DNA of 64,000 nucleotides. It comes from Aphanomyces cochlioides (lineage: Eukaryota > Oomycota > Saprolegniomycetes > Saprolegniales > Verrucalvaceae). The stretch is from the NCBI GenBank assembly GCA_019828595.1, contig JAHQRK010000026.1, forward strand, positions 930,001-994,000. Direction: 5' to 3'. A program made the translations under genes and the position numbers. The notes beneath the pieces were generated by a model. It had not been told where the DNA came from. It was given only the letters and a program-made list of their open reading frames with translations, and ran no database searches. Below are positions 53,147 to 61,958 of the stretch, piece after piece. Position 1 is the first letter of the stretch. The number at the start of each line of letters is the position of its first letter.

Positions 53147-53519
53147 TGATGTGTGCGATGGCGTGGTTAAGCCATGCTCCGCCACGTCACAGGCTTGTTC
53201 TTTGAACAGCCGAGTGTCTGCCGCCAGTGAATTGCACGTTGAAGTCACTTCAAGATCAAGACCAAGACTCAACGACCAAGGCTCAGCCGGAAGACTGCCG
53301 TACGGTCGGTGAGAAGACAATCAAGAGTTCAACAAGTCAAGGAAGAGAAGATGAGATTTAGATCTTAGTCTCAGTTTGTGTTTTGCTAGCTACTGCGCAA
53401 GTCAATCAAGTGCATATTCACGGGAGGCGGCACTCCCCTATCTGTGTGTTTGAGTTGACGAAACGCGGAGGTTTCAGGGAAACCGCACAATGTATACTTT
53501 AGTGATAGTGTACCGAGCA
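53147..53519 (+). repeat. LTR 1 (5' LTR of copy 1)
   Basis: Starts TGATGTGTGCG, probably ends GAGCA. Near identical to 59328-59700; the only difference noted by eye is A/G at 53158 versus G at 59339. The exact 3' end is uncertain because copy 2 continues with the same internal sequence. Confidence 0.75.
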
Positions 53520-53772
53520 CCTTTGGTTATCCGGATACGATGGATCCAACCGGAACCGAAGAGGAACACAAGGAAGGATAGTTTGAAATTTGCACGGAGA
53601 TGGAACACTCTGGGACTGTCTTGCCGCAAGGCAATGACGGTCTAGGTGAACCTGAAGAAGCGACAGCCGAGCGAGAATATGGGCCGGAGGAGACAACGCG
53701 GACGACGAAGAGAGTTCTGAAGACGGTTCAGCGGACAGCTCAGCGGACGGTTCAGACGGCGAAGTCAAGGAC

Positions 53773-54681
53773 ATGAGCAATGTCTACATTTCCGAAGACG
53801 AAGATGATGACCGCGACCTGGACGAGAAGACGCGGAAGCACGAGAAGACGCGGAAGCACCTCATGCGGGAGCAGAATCGGATCAACCGAGAACGACGTGA
53901 ACGTCGCAAGATTGAGAAATATGGACCGAATTTCCGTCGTGCAGAGTCAGATTCCTCCGCCACATCCCTCAGCGGCGAAGACACCGATGGATACAAGGAG
54001 CGTAAGTATCAGAAAGCGCAAGCGAAGAAGGCGGAGCAAAAGCGCAAGAACAAAGAACTCATGCGACGCAATCAACGAATGTATTCAACCGTGGTTATTA
54101 CAGATATCAAGCACCCGCGGATCACGAACTTTGATCGCAAGTTCCTAGTCGAATGGAAGAAGAAGCGCCTAGAATACGAACGGCTGCTCCGAGATAAGTG
54201 TCGACATGTGGGCAATGCGAAGAGTCAGATGGTTGGATACATCGAGTCCTGCGATCCAAGTCTGCTGCGTGCCATGTGTGAAACGATCTGGTTCGAATCC
54301 GACATTACGGAAGAGCGATTGCGTGAGAAGATCGAGGAGATTCTGAACACACCGTCTCATTCATTTGGAATTACTGAAGCTGACCTAGAGGATTACTGCC
54401 ACGATCTGCGCATGCCGGCTACAGGCTCGGTTGCCAGTCGTCTAGGCCTATTCATGATGCAAGTCAACGATGTCATCGACAGATACGCATTGAAGGAAGA
54501 CCTCGAAGTGAAGGGAAGTCTCAAGATGTTTCTGAAAGCAGTGGTCTACCGAATCGACCCACCTTTGGACTGTCAAATCTGGTGCGCGATCAGATCAAGC
54601 GTGAACCAGTCTCCACGATCGTCGAATTTGCCAAAGTTGTGCGCGAACAAATGGATCGCATCGAAGCGTCGGACCGACTAG
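53773..54681 (+). CDS. Gag-like protein, copy 1
   Basis: 302 codons from ATG 53773. The frame is open further upstream with an acidic Ser/Asp stretch, and an ATG at 53540 opens a 13-codon frame that ends at TAG, so the original N-terminus may be longer and damaged. The N-terminal part is charged (EKTRKHEKTRKHLMREQNR); the central part is helical (capsid-like). The real continuation lies in the -1 frame from about 54564 into the zinc-knuckle/protease frame; the last 40 codons of this frame are probably read-through. It would form virus-like particles that package the element RNA. Confidence 0.7.
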   Translation: MSNVYISEDEDDDRDLDEKTRKHEKTRKHLMREQNRINRERRERRKIEKYGPNFRRAESDSSATSLSGEDTDGYKERKYQKAQAKKAEQKRKNKELMRRNQRMYSTVVITDIKHPRITNFDRKFLVEWKKKRLEYERLLRDKCRHVGNAKSQMVGYIESCDPSLLRAMCETIWFESDITEERLREKIEEILNTPSHSFGITEADLEDYCHDLRMPATGSVASRLGLFMMQVNDVIDRYALKEDLEVKGSLKMFLKAVVYRIDPPLDCQIWCAIRSSVNQSPRSSNLPKLCANKWIASKRRTD

Positions 54682-55631
54682 CGCAACAACAAGGCCTGGT
54701 CAGCAAGAAGCGGAGCCCGCCGATAGGGTGGACCAATAGTGATGTCAAACGACGACGAGGAACACCAGTCAAGGTGCATTTTGACAAAGTCACCTGCTGG
54801 GGCGACGAAAAGGGAGTCGTGGGGGCCGGAAGCCAGTATGCTGAAGAGCAAGCGTACGACTTACTCCGCGATCATGAAGAACGCAAGCAGCGCGCAGAAG
54901 AAAGACGAAGAGTCTGGGAGAACACGCGCTATAACCGAAATTCGGCAAGTCCTGGTCGCCGTGGCCCCGCTGGTGGCTACGGGTCAGGCAACTCGAACTC
55001 ACCCTTTAGGAACGACAAGTACGGACCCAAGGACACGCAAGCGAGAACAGACAAGCCTGGTTATCGCGAAGGCAACATCGTCTGCTATGCATGTCAGAAG
55101 CCGGGACACAAGTCCAACGAGTGCCAGGAAAACAGTCCGAACTCACAACTCAGAGGGTACCGCAAAGGAAATAATGCGATAAAGCGATTCAAGCGGAACA
55201 ATACGAAGAAGCAGAATGTCTATCGTGCTTGGCTAAAGGCAAGAGCCGCTGTGACGAGCGAAACAGAGGAAGAAGAGCGATGGATCGTGCTGAACGATGC
55301 GCTTGAAGTGCCCTACTGTCCAGATACCGGCGCCAACCAGAACATTATTCCAAGACGAATGGTGGACGCACTCATCAAGGAGCGACCAAGCGTGAAGATT
55401 GTGACGCTGGCTGAACCTATCAGTGGAACAGGATGCAACGACATGCAGTTTGAGACAAAGTGCTACGTCGAACTGAGACTCAGTTTGCAAACAGCAGCGG
55501 GAATGGTCAAGATCCCTGGAAGACGAGTGTGCTACATTGTTGAAGAAGGCGACGAATTCCTAGCTTCCCACGACACACTCAAATCGATCGGGCTCGATAT
55601 TGATCGGTGGTTGGAGCAAGTCGCGATTTAG
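54582..55631 (+). pseudogene. Gag C-terminus with CCHC knuckle and aspartic protease, copy 1; nonsense at 55629
   Basis: The frame is open from before 54540. It has a basic linker (SKKRSPPIGW), CCHC knuckle CYACQKPGHKSNEC (about 55084-55125), then the protease active site CPDTGANQNIIP (about 55317-55352; D-T-G-A). It ends at TAG 55629-55631 where copy 2 has CAG, so the stop is private to copy 1. It overlaps gag in the -1 frame in both copies, which is either a programmed frameshift or a shared lesion. Confidence 0.75.
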
Positions 55632-55778
55632 CAGCGTGAAGCGGACGGTGACGATCTGGGCGCTGAGTCTGACGCCGGCATAGTATGTGCGCGGAAGTCG
55701 ACCAGCGATGTCGAAGAAGAAGAAGACCGCATGTGGTAGTCGACTCGAAGAGAAGAACACGATGACGACGATACGCGT

Positions 55779-56052
55779 ATGTCTGACCCTAATGGTCATG
55801 ACGTCGGTATGCGATTGTCTCGTGCGCCGAGTGATGACGTCGATACGCGAGTGTCTGGCCCTCGAGGTCATGACGTCGGTAGTCGTATGTCTTGCTCGAA
55901 GACTGATGACGTCGATACGCGCAAGTCGGGCCAAAGCAGTCATGACGGCGGTAGTCGTGTGTCTCGGTGGATGTTTGATGACGCCGGTATGCGCGAGTCG
56001 GACCTATGTAGTCAAGATGGCGATACGCGAGTGTCTCGAACAAGAAACAGAC
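55779..56052 (+). repeat. Seven 11-13-codon repeats between protease and RT
   Basis: Units such as GHDVGMRLSRAPS, DDVDTRVSGPR and HDGGSRVSRWMF follow one another; the DNA repeats GATGACGTCGATACGCG and CATGACGTCGGTA. Most units contain TGACGTC, the core of a cAMP-response-type (bZIP) site. Also present in copy 2 at 61959-62232. Confidence 0.75.
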
Positions 56053-58175
56053 GAGTCAAGAACGTGCGAGTCTATTCGATGCAGTTGCGATTACCCGCGG
56101 CCAAGAACAAGCTTGAAGAAGCTCTACAGGAGATGGTGGTGAGTGTTGTGAAGAACGGTTTCCCACAAGAGCTGGCTGCGCATATGTGGAAAGTGCTGAT
56201 CGAATACGACATCTGGAGAATCAAGTTCAACGGGTCAGATCCCCCAGCGAAGGTCAAGCCATTGCGGGTGACACCCAAAGCCGGATGTGTTCCATACCGA
56301 TGCAAAGGAAGGAAGAACAATCCGCTGGAAGAAAGATTTTTGCAACTATTTGCTCAAGAGTTGCTGGACGCTGGAGTCATCAAGCGCAACCAGCAGTCAG
56401 CGTGGTGCAGTCCTGTCAACCCAGTCATGAAGCCTGAAGGAAGAAAGTCACTGAAGACGGCGGACAAATGGACTGACGATGATGTATTGAAACATTTTAG
56501 GCTGACGAACGACTATCGAGTGGTCAACATCAAGACAGAGCCGAAAGCGGGCACGCTGCCGTTTCAAGCGACAATTACGCAACATCTCAAGGGAATGCAA
56601 GCGATGGGAGTGTTCGATCTACCCAAGTGCTTCTGGCAGTTTCCGCTACACGAAGACAGTCGCGACATGCTCTCATTCATGCTGAACGGATGCGTCTACA
56701 CACCTGATCGCGTCATGCAAGGCCACGTCGACTCAGCTTTATACGTGCAAGCGACGAGCGAGGAGTGCTATGCTCCTCTGCTGTTGAAGCACCTGCTTGT
56801 TTGGATTGACGACATCCTAGTGTTTGCCAAGAACGCAGAGGAGTATCTCGAAACACTGCACAAGTTCTTTGGATTAGTGGATCGTCATGGTTTCAAGCTA
56901 TCGCCGTCGAAGACCGTGCTATTCACGAAAGAAGTCAAGTGGTGCAGACGAATACTGAGCGGTGAAGGAGTCAAGCAAGACCCGGAACGAATCGAACAAC
57001 TCTGCGCGATCCCATACCCCACGAACGCTGGCGACCTGCAACAGTTTGTGTGCGCCGCGAATTGGATCCGCGACTCGATTACGGAATATTCGATGACGGT
57101 GGAACCATTACAACAAGCGCTGAACAACTCTCTTGAAGGCAAAGCGAAGAGGAAGCGGATCGCCTCGGGCATCAAGATCGAGCTCACTGAAGGTGAAAAA
57201 GCTGCATTCGATGCTGTGAAGTCCAAGATGCGGGCGGTGGTGGACTTGTCGCACCCACGTGCTGACGCCACACTGTGCCTGTTCACGGATGCCAGCGATC
57301 GAGGATGGTCTATTATTGTTACGCAGGTTGACAAGATTGACGAAGAGAAGGCGATACACGAACATCAGCACGAAATGCTCGTTTGTCAATCTGGAATGTT
57401 TACTGGAGCGCAGAAGTCGTGGTCGGTGATCGAGAAGGAAGCGTACCCTATCGCGCGTGCATGCGAGAAACTCAACTATCTACTTATGCGTCCCGACGGC
57501 TTTAGGATGTACTGCGATCACAAGAACCTCATCCACATTTTTGCTCCCGGCAAGGAATGGCCTGAGCACACGCGAGGCAAGCTCATGCGTTGGGCTGGAA
57601 TCATTGGCGGCTATCGTTATACAATCGAGCACATCGACGGCATCCACAACCTATGGGCGGACATGATAAGTCGATGGGGTCAGCCGGCTATAGGCAAGGC
57701 GACCCAGAAGGTCATGGCAGCTAGATGGACGAAGAAACGGAAGAACAAGAGTCCAAGACCAGTGCCGAAGCGGAATGTTTTGCGACCGCTCGATGACGAG
57801 AAGTTTGTTTGGCCATGTATTGAAGACATTATTCAAGCTCAAGCGCTACATGCAGCAGCAAGACCGACGCGTGCGCTACGGACCTCTGACGACCAACCAT
57901 GGGTTGTCGAGGGCCGAATTTGGATACCAGCAGCGGCCGAAGAATTGATTCAGCGCATTTTGGTGGTGGCACACTGTGGAAGCATGGGTCATCGTGGACA
58001 AGCCGTGCTGGTCAACCATCTCAAGCGATTATTTTGGATCGAGCGGCTGCAAGACCTAGCTGGAACGTTTATCGCTGGATGCCTTCTATGTCCTCATGTG
58101 AAAGGGGGGAGAGTGGTGCACAGACCATATGCACCGCTTTGGCACGCGAAGCGAAGAAACGAAGGGCTAATTTGA
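55779..58175 (+). CDS. Reverse transcriptase, RNase H and integrase zinc finger, copy 1
   Basis: 798 codons. After the repeats, RT begins near residue 130 (LPAAKNKLEEALQ); QQSAWCSPVNPVMKP, then DYRVVNIKTEP, FDLPKCFWQFPL and the catalytic WIDDILVFAKN (Asp-Asp) follow. RNase H has LCLFTDASDRGWSIIVTQV (Asp), EKEAYPI (Glu), YCDHKNLIH (Asp). The end holds the integrase HHCC finger (VVAHCGSMGHRG and CLLCPH). The frame stops at TGA 58173; the integrase continues in another frame (FDYLFMGNS, about 58170-58260), so a frameshift separates it. The polymerase itself is intact in this copy. Confidence 0.85.
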   Translation: MSDPNGHDVGMRLSRAPSDDVDTRVSGPRGHDVGSRMSCSKTDDVDTRKSGQSSHDGGSRVSRWMFDDAGMRESDLCSQDGDTRVSRTRNRRVKNVRVYSMQLRLPAAKNKLEEALQEMVVSVVKNGFPQELAAHMWKVLIEYDIWRIKFNGSDPPAKVKPLRVTPKAGCVPYRCKGRKNNPLEERFLQLFAQELLDAGVIKRNQQSAWCSPVNPVMKPEGRKSLKTADKWTDDDVLKHFRLTNDYRVVNIKTEPKAGTLPFQATITQHLKGMQAMGVFDLPKCFWQFPLHEDSRDMLSFMLNGCVYTPDRVMQGHVDSALYVQATSEECYAPLLLKHLLVWIDDILVFAKNAEEYLETLHKFFGLVDRHGFKLSPSKTVLFTKEVKWCRRILSGEGVKQDPERIEQLCAIPYPTNAGDLQQFVCAANWIRDSITEYSMTVEPLQQALNNSLEGKAKRKRIASGIKIELTEGEKAAFDAVKSKMRAVVDLSHPRADATLCLFTDASDRGWSIIVTQVDKIDEEKAIHEHQHEMLVCQSGMFTGAQKSWSVIEKEAYPIARACEKLNYLLMRPDGFRMYCDHKNLIHIFAPGKEWPEHTRGKLMRWAGIIGGYRYTIEHIDGIHNLWADMISRWGQPAIGKATQKVMAARWTKKRKNKSPRPVPKRNVLRPLDDEKFVWPCIEDIIQAQALHAAARPTRALRTSDDQPWVVEGRIWIPAAAEELIQRILVVAHCGSMGHRGQAVLVNHLKRLFWIERLQDLAGTFIAGCLLCPHVKGGRVVHRPYAPLWHAKRRNEGLI

Positions 58176-58247
58176 TTATCTCTTTATGGGAAACTCTTTA
58201 GGCGGAGCGAAGTACGTGTTGGTACTCAAGGACGACTTGACACACTT

Positions 58248-59276
58248 TTGCGAACTCGTTGCATGCGATGCGCCTACAAGTCAAGTGTGGTTGATGCGAT
58301 TGTGAACTGGGCGAAGCGATTCGGAATGCCAAGAGTGTGGATCAGCGATCAAGGAACCCATTTCAAGAACGTGGCTGTGAAAGCACTGGCCCACAAGTTC
58401 AAGGTTCAGCATGATTTCACTCTAGCGTATTGTCCCTGGCGCAACGAAACTGTCGAGCGAATGAACCGCGACATACTACAAGTCATGCGAGTGATGCTGC
58501 GCGAATTCCGTTTGGCCGACCATCAATGGGACTATCTACTACCGGTGGTGCAAGCGAATCTCAATCAGACACCAGTGCCATCCCTCGCAAACAAGTCGCC
58601 TATGGAGCTCTTTACAGGATTGGAACCCACTACACCTTTGGATGTGATTGTACTAGGTCTCGATGAAGGACTTCGTGGCGTCGAGCTATCCAGCGTCGAT
58701 GTCCGAAGCAGCCTCGAAGAACTGCAACGGAGTCTACAAGCGATGCACAAGCAAGTCCTCCAGAAGAACGAAACACGTGCACAGAAAGCAACGGCTGCGA
58801 CTGCGACCGCTGAAGCCTGCAATGTGTGCGAAGGAGACTACGTGCTATGGTCAAGAGTCGACGAGAATCATCATCCGAAGCTTCTCGTGACATGGCTTGG
58901 ACCCTATCGAGTGACAGAAGTTAGCGAGTACTCAGTCGAAATCGAACATCTACTCACGAAGGAGCGACGTCAAGCCCATCTGTCAAGGATCAAGCTGTAT
59001 GCTGAAGAAAGCTTCCAAGTCACGGAAGAAATACTCGAGCACATCTCAGAACAAGGTATTCTATTGAAGGTTAGCGCTATTCTGCAGCACAAGATCGATC
59101 GAGACGCTGGCGAGTATGCCCTGCTTGTACGCTGGGAAGGCCTTGAAGACATCGAAGCCTCATGGGAGCTGCTCAGCAAGTTGATGCGCGAATGTCCTGC
59201 AGTGGTGCGAGCGTATGCAAAGACGATCAAGTCCAAGAAAGCGCGAGAAGACCTTGAGGCTGCGATGGCGAAGTAG
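58248..59276 (+). pseudogene. Integrase core and chromodomain, copy 1 (frameshifted at both joints)
   Basis: Homology starts with VVDAIVNWAKRFGMPRVWIS at about 58285. The first catalytic Asp (HFDYLF) lies upstream in a different frame; the second is in ISDQGTHFKN, and the Glu in PWRNETVERMNRD. Frame changes near 58170 and 58275 isolate these parts. The C-terminal part has GDYVLWSRVDENHHPKLLVT (integrase tail) and the chromodomain-like YALLVRWEGLEDIEASWELL, which can steer integration by binding histone marks. Ends at TAG 59274. Confidence 0.8.
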
Positions 59277-59327
59277 CTCATGGTTTCAACAAAGCATGTT
59301 TCCTAGCGGAGCATGGCGTGGGGGGTG

Positions 59328-59700
59328 TGATGTGTGCGGTGGCGTGGTTAAGCCATGCTCCGCCACGTCACAGGCTTGTTCTTTGAACAGCCGAGTGTCT
59401 GCCGCCAGTGAATTGCACGTTGAAGTCACTTCAAGATCAAGACCAAGACTCAACGACCAAGGCTCAGCCGGAAGACTGCCGTACGGTCGGTGAGAAGACA
59501 ATCAAGAGTTCAACAAGTCAAGGAAGAGAAGATGAGATTTAGATCTTAGTCTCAGTTTGTGTTTTGCTAGCTACTGCGCAAGTCAATCAAGTGCATATTC
59601 ACGGGAGGCGGCACTCCCCTATCTGTGTGTTTGAGTTGACGAAACGCGGAGGTTTCAGGGAAACCGCACAATGTATACTTTAGTGATAGTGTACCGAGCA
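59328..59700 (+). repeat. LTR 2, shared between copies 1 and 2
   Basis: Offset 6181 bp from LTR 1, starts TGATGTGTGCG right after a G-run. It serves as 3' LTR of copy 1 and 5' LTR of copy 2. Confidence 0.75.
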
Positions 59701-59953
59701 CCTTTGGTTATCCGGATACGATGGATCCAACCGGAACCGAAGAGGAACACAAGGAAGGATAGTTTGAAATTTGCACGGAGATGGAACACTCTGGGACTGT
59801 CTTGCCGCAAGGCAATGACGGTCTAGGTGAACCTGAAGAAGCGACAGCCGAGCGAGAATATGGGCCGGAGGAGACAACGCGGACGACGAAGAGAGTTCTG
59901 AAGACGGTTCAGCGGACAGCTCAGCGGACGGTTCAGACGGCGAAGTCAAGGAC

Positions 59954-60861
59954 ATGAGCAATGTCTACATTTCCGAAGACGAAGATGATGACCGCGACCT
60001 GGACGAGAAGACGCGGAAGCACGAGAAGACGCGGAAGCACCTCATGCGGGAGCAGAATCGGATCAACCGAGAACGACGTGAACGTCGCAAGATTGAGAAA
60101 TATGGACCGAATTTCCGTCGTGCAGAGTCAGATTCCTCCGCCACATCCCTCAGCGGCGAAGACACCGATGGATACAAGGAGCGTAAGTATCAGAAAGCGC
60201 AAGCGAAGAAGGCGGAGCAAAAGCGCAAGAACAAAGAACTCATGCGACGCAATCAACGAATGTATTCAACCGTGGTTTTACAGATATCAAGCACCCGCGG
60301 ATCACGAACTTTGATCGCAAGTTCCTAGTCGAATGGAAGAAGAAGCGCCTAGAATACGAACGGCTGCTCCGAGATAAGTGTCGACATGTGGGCAATGCGA
60401 AGAGTCAGATGGTTGGATACATCGAATCCTGCGATCCAAGTCTGCTGCGTGCCATGTGTGAAACGATCTGGTTCGAATCCGACATTACGGAAGAGCGATT
60501 GCGTGAGAAGATCGAGGAGATTCTGAACACACCGTCTCATTCATTTGGAATTACTGAAGCTGACCTAGAGGATTACTGCCACGATCTGCGCATGCCGGCT
60601 ACAGGCTCGGTTGCCAGTCGTCTAGGCCTATTCATGATGCAAGTCAACGATGTCATCGACAGATACGCATTGAAGGAAGACCTCGAAGTGAAGGGAAGTC
60701 TCAAGATGTTTCTGAAAGCAGTGGTCTACCGAATCGACCCACCTTTGGACTGTCAAATCTGGTGCGCGATCAGATCAAGCGTGAACCAGTCTCCACGATC
60801 GTCGAATTTGCCAAAGTTGTGCGCGAACAAATGGATCGCATCGAAGCGTCGGACCGACTAG
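59954..60861 (+). pseudogene. Gag-like protein, copy 2, frameshifted
   Basis: Identical start to copy 1, but GGTTATTACAG of copy 1 reads GGTTTTACAG here (about 60274-60283), so the frame is lost after about 105 codons. The rest of the copy 1 frame reappears from about 60285 to 60861. Confidence 0.75.
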
Positions 60862-61919
60862 CGCAACAACAAGGCCTGGTCAGCAAGAAGCGGAGCCCGC
60901 CGATAGGGTGGACCAATAGTGATGTCAAACGACGACGAGGAACACCAGTCAAGGTGCATTTTGACAAAGTCACCTGCTGGGGCGACGAAAAGGGAGTCGT
61001 GGGGGCCGGAAGCCAGTATGCTGAAGAGCAAGCGTACGACTTACTCCGCGATCATGAAGAACGCAAGCAGCGCGCAGAAGAAAGACGAAGAGTCTGGGAG
61101 AACACGCGCTATAACCGAAATTCGGCAAGTCCTGGTCGCCGTGGCCCCGCTGGTGGCTACGGGTCAGGCAACTCGAACTCACCCTTTAGGAACGACAAGT
61201 ACGGACCCAAGGACACGCAAGCGAGAACAGACAAGCCTGGTTATCGCGAAGGCAACATCGTCTGCTATGCATGTCAGAAGCCGGGACACAAGTCCAACGA
61301 GTGCCAGGAAAACAGTCCGAACTCACAACTCAGAGGGTACCGCAAAGGAAATAATGCGATAAAGCGATTCAAGCGGAACAATACGAAGAAGCAGAATGTC
61401 TATCGTGCTTGGCTAAAGGCAAGAGCCGCTGTGACGAGCGAAACAGAGGAAGAAGAGCGATGGATCGTGCTGAACGATGCGCTTGAAGTGCCCTACTGTC
61501 CAGATACCGGCGCCAACCAGAACATTATTCCAAGACGAATGGTGGACGCACTCATCAAGGAGCGACCAAGCGTGAAGATTGTGACGCTGGCTGAACCTAT
61601 CAGTGGAACAGGATGCAACGACATGCAGTTTGAGACAAAGTGCTACGTCGAACTGAGACTCAGTTTGCAAACAGCAGCGGGAATGGTCAAGATCCCTGGA
61701 AGACGAGTGTGCTACATTGTTGAAGAAGGCGACGAATTCCTAGCTTCCCACGACACACTCAAATCGATCGGGCTCGATATTGATCGGTGGTTGGAGCAAG
61801 TCGCGATTCAGCAGCGTGAAGCGGACGGTGACGATCTGGGTGCTGAGTCTGACGCCGGCATAGTATGTGCGTGGAAGACGACCAGCGATGTCGAAGAAGA
61901 AGAAGACCGCATGTGGTAG
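60762..61919 (+). CDS. Gag C-terminus, CCHC knuckle and aspartic protease, copy 2 (no nonsense)
   Basis: 385 codons. Same knuckle and PDTGA active site as copy 1, but it reads through the position of the copy 1 TAG and continues with an acidic tail (DDLGAESDAG, then DVEEEEDRMW) to TAG 61917. This shows the original protease end. Joined to gag only by a -1 shift near 60744. Confidence 0.75.
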   Translation: MRDQIKREPVSTIVEFAKVVREQMDRIEASDRLAQQQGLVSKKRSPPIGWTNSDVKRRRGTPVKVHFDKVTCWGDEKGVVGAGSQYAEEQAYDLLRDHEERKQRAEERRRVWENTRYNRNSASPGRRGPAGGYGSGNSNSPFRNDKYGPKDTQARTDKPGYREGNIVCYACQKPGHKSNECQENSPNSQLRGYRKGNNAIKRFKRNNTKKQNVYRAWLKARAAVTSETEEEERWIVLNDALEVPYCPDTGANQNIIPRRMVDALIKERPSVKIVTLAEPISGTGCNDMQFETKCYVELRLSLQTAAGMVKIPGRRVCYIVEEGDEFLASHDTLKSIGLDIDRWLEQVAIQQREADGDDLGAESDAGIVCAWKTTSDVEEEEDRMW

Positions 61920-61958
61920 TCGACTCGAAGAGAAGAACACGATGACGACGATACGCGT

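Larger units (their letters stand above)
53147..59700 (+). mobile_element. Ty3/Gypsy LTR retrotransposon with chromodomain, copy 1 (complete but defective)
   Basis: 5' LTR 53147-53519, gag, protease, reverse transcriptase-RNase H, integrase with chromodomain, then LTR 59328-59700 which is also the 5' LTR of copy 2. A purine-rich GTGGGGGG tract ends just before the second LTR (polypurine tract). A primer-binding site starting TGGTTATCCGGAT may follow the first LTR at about 53524. The order RT-RNase H-integrase defines Ty3/Gypsy, and the C-terminal chromodomain suggests a chromovirus-like branch. Lesions are listed with the genes. Confidence 0.88.
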
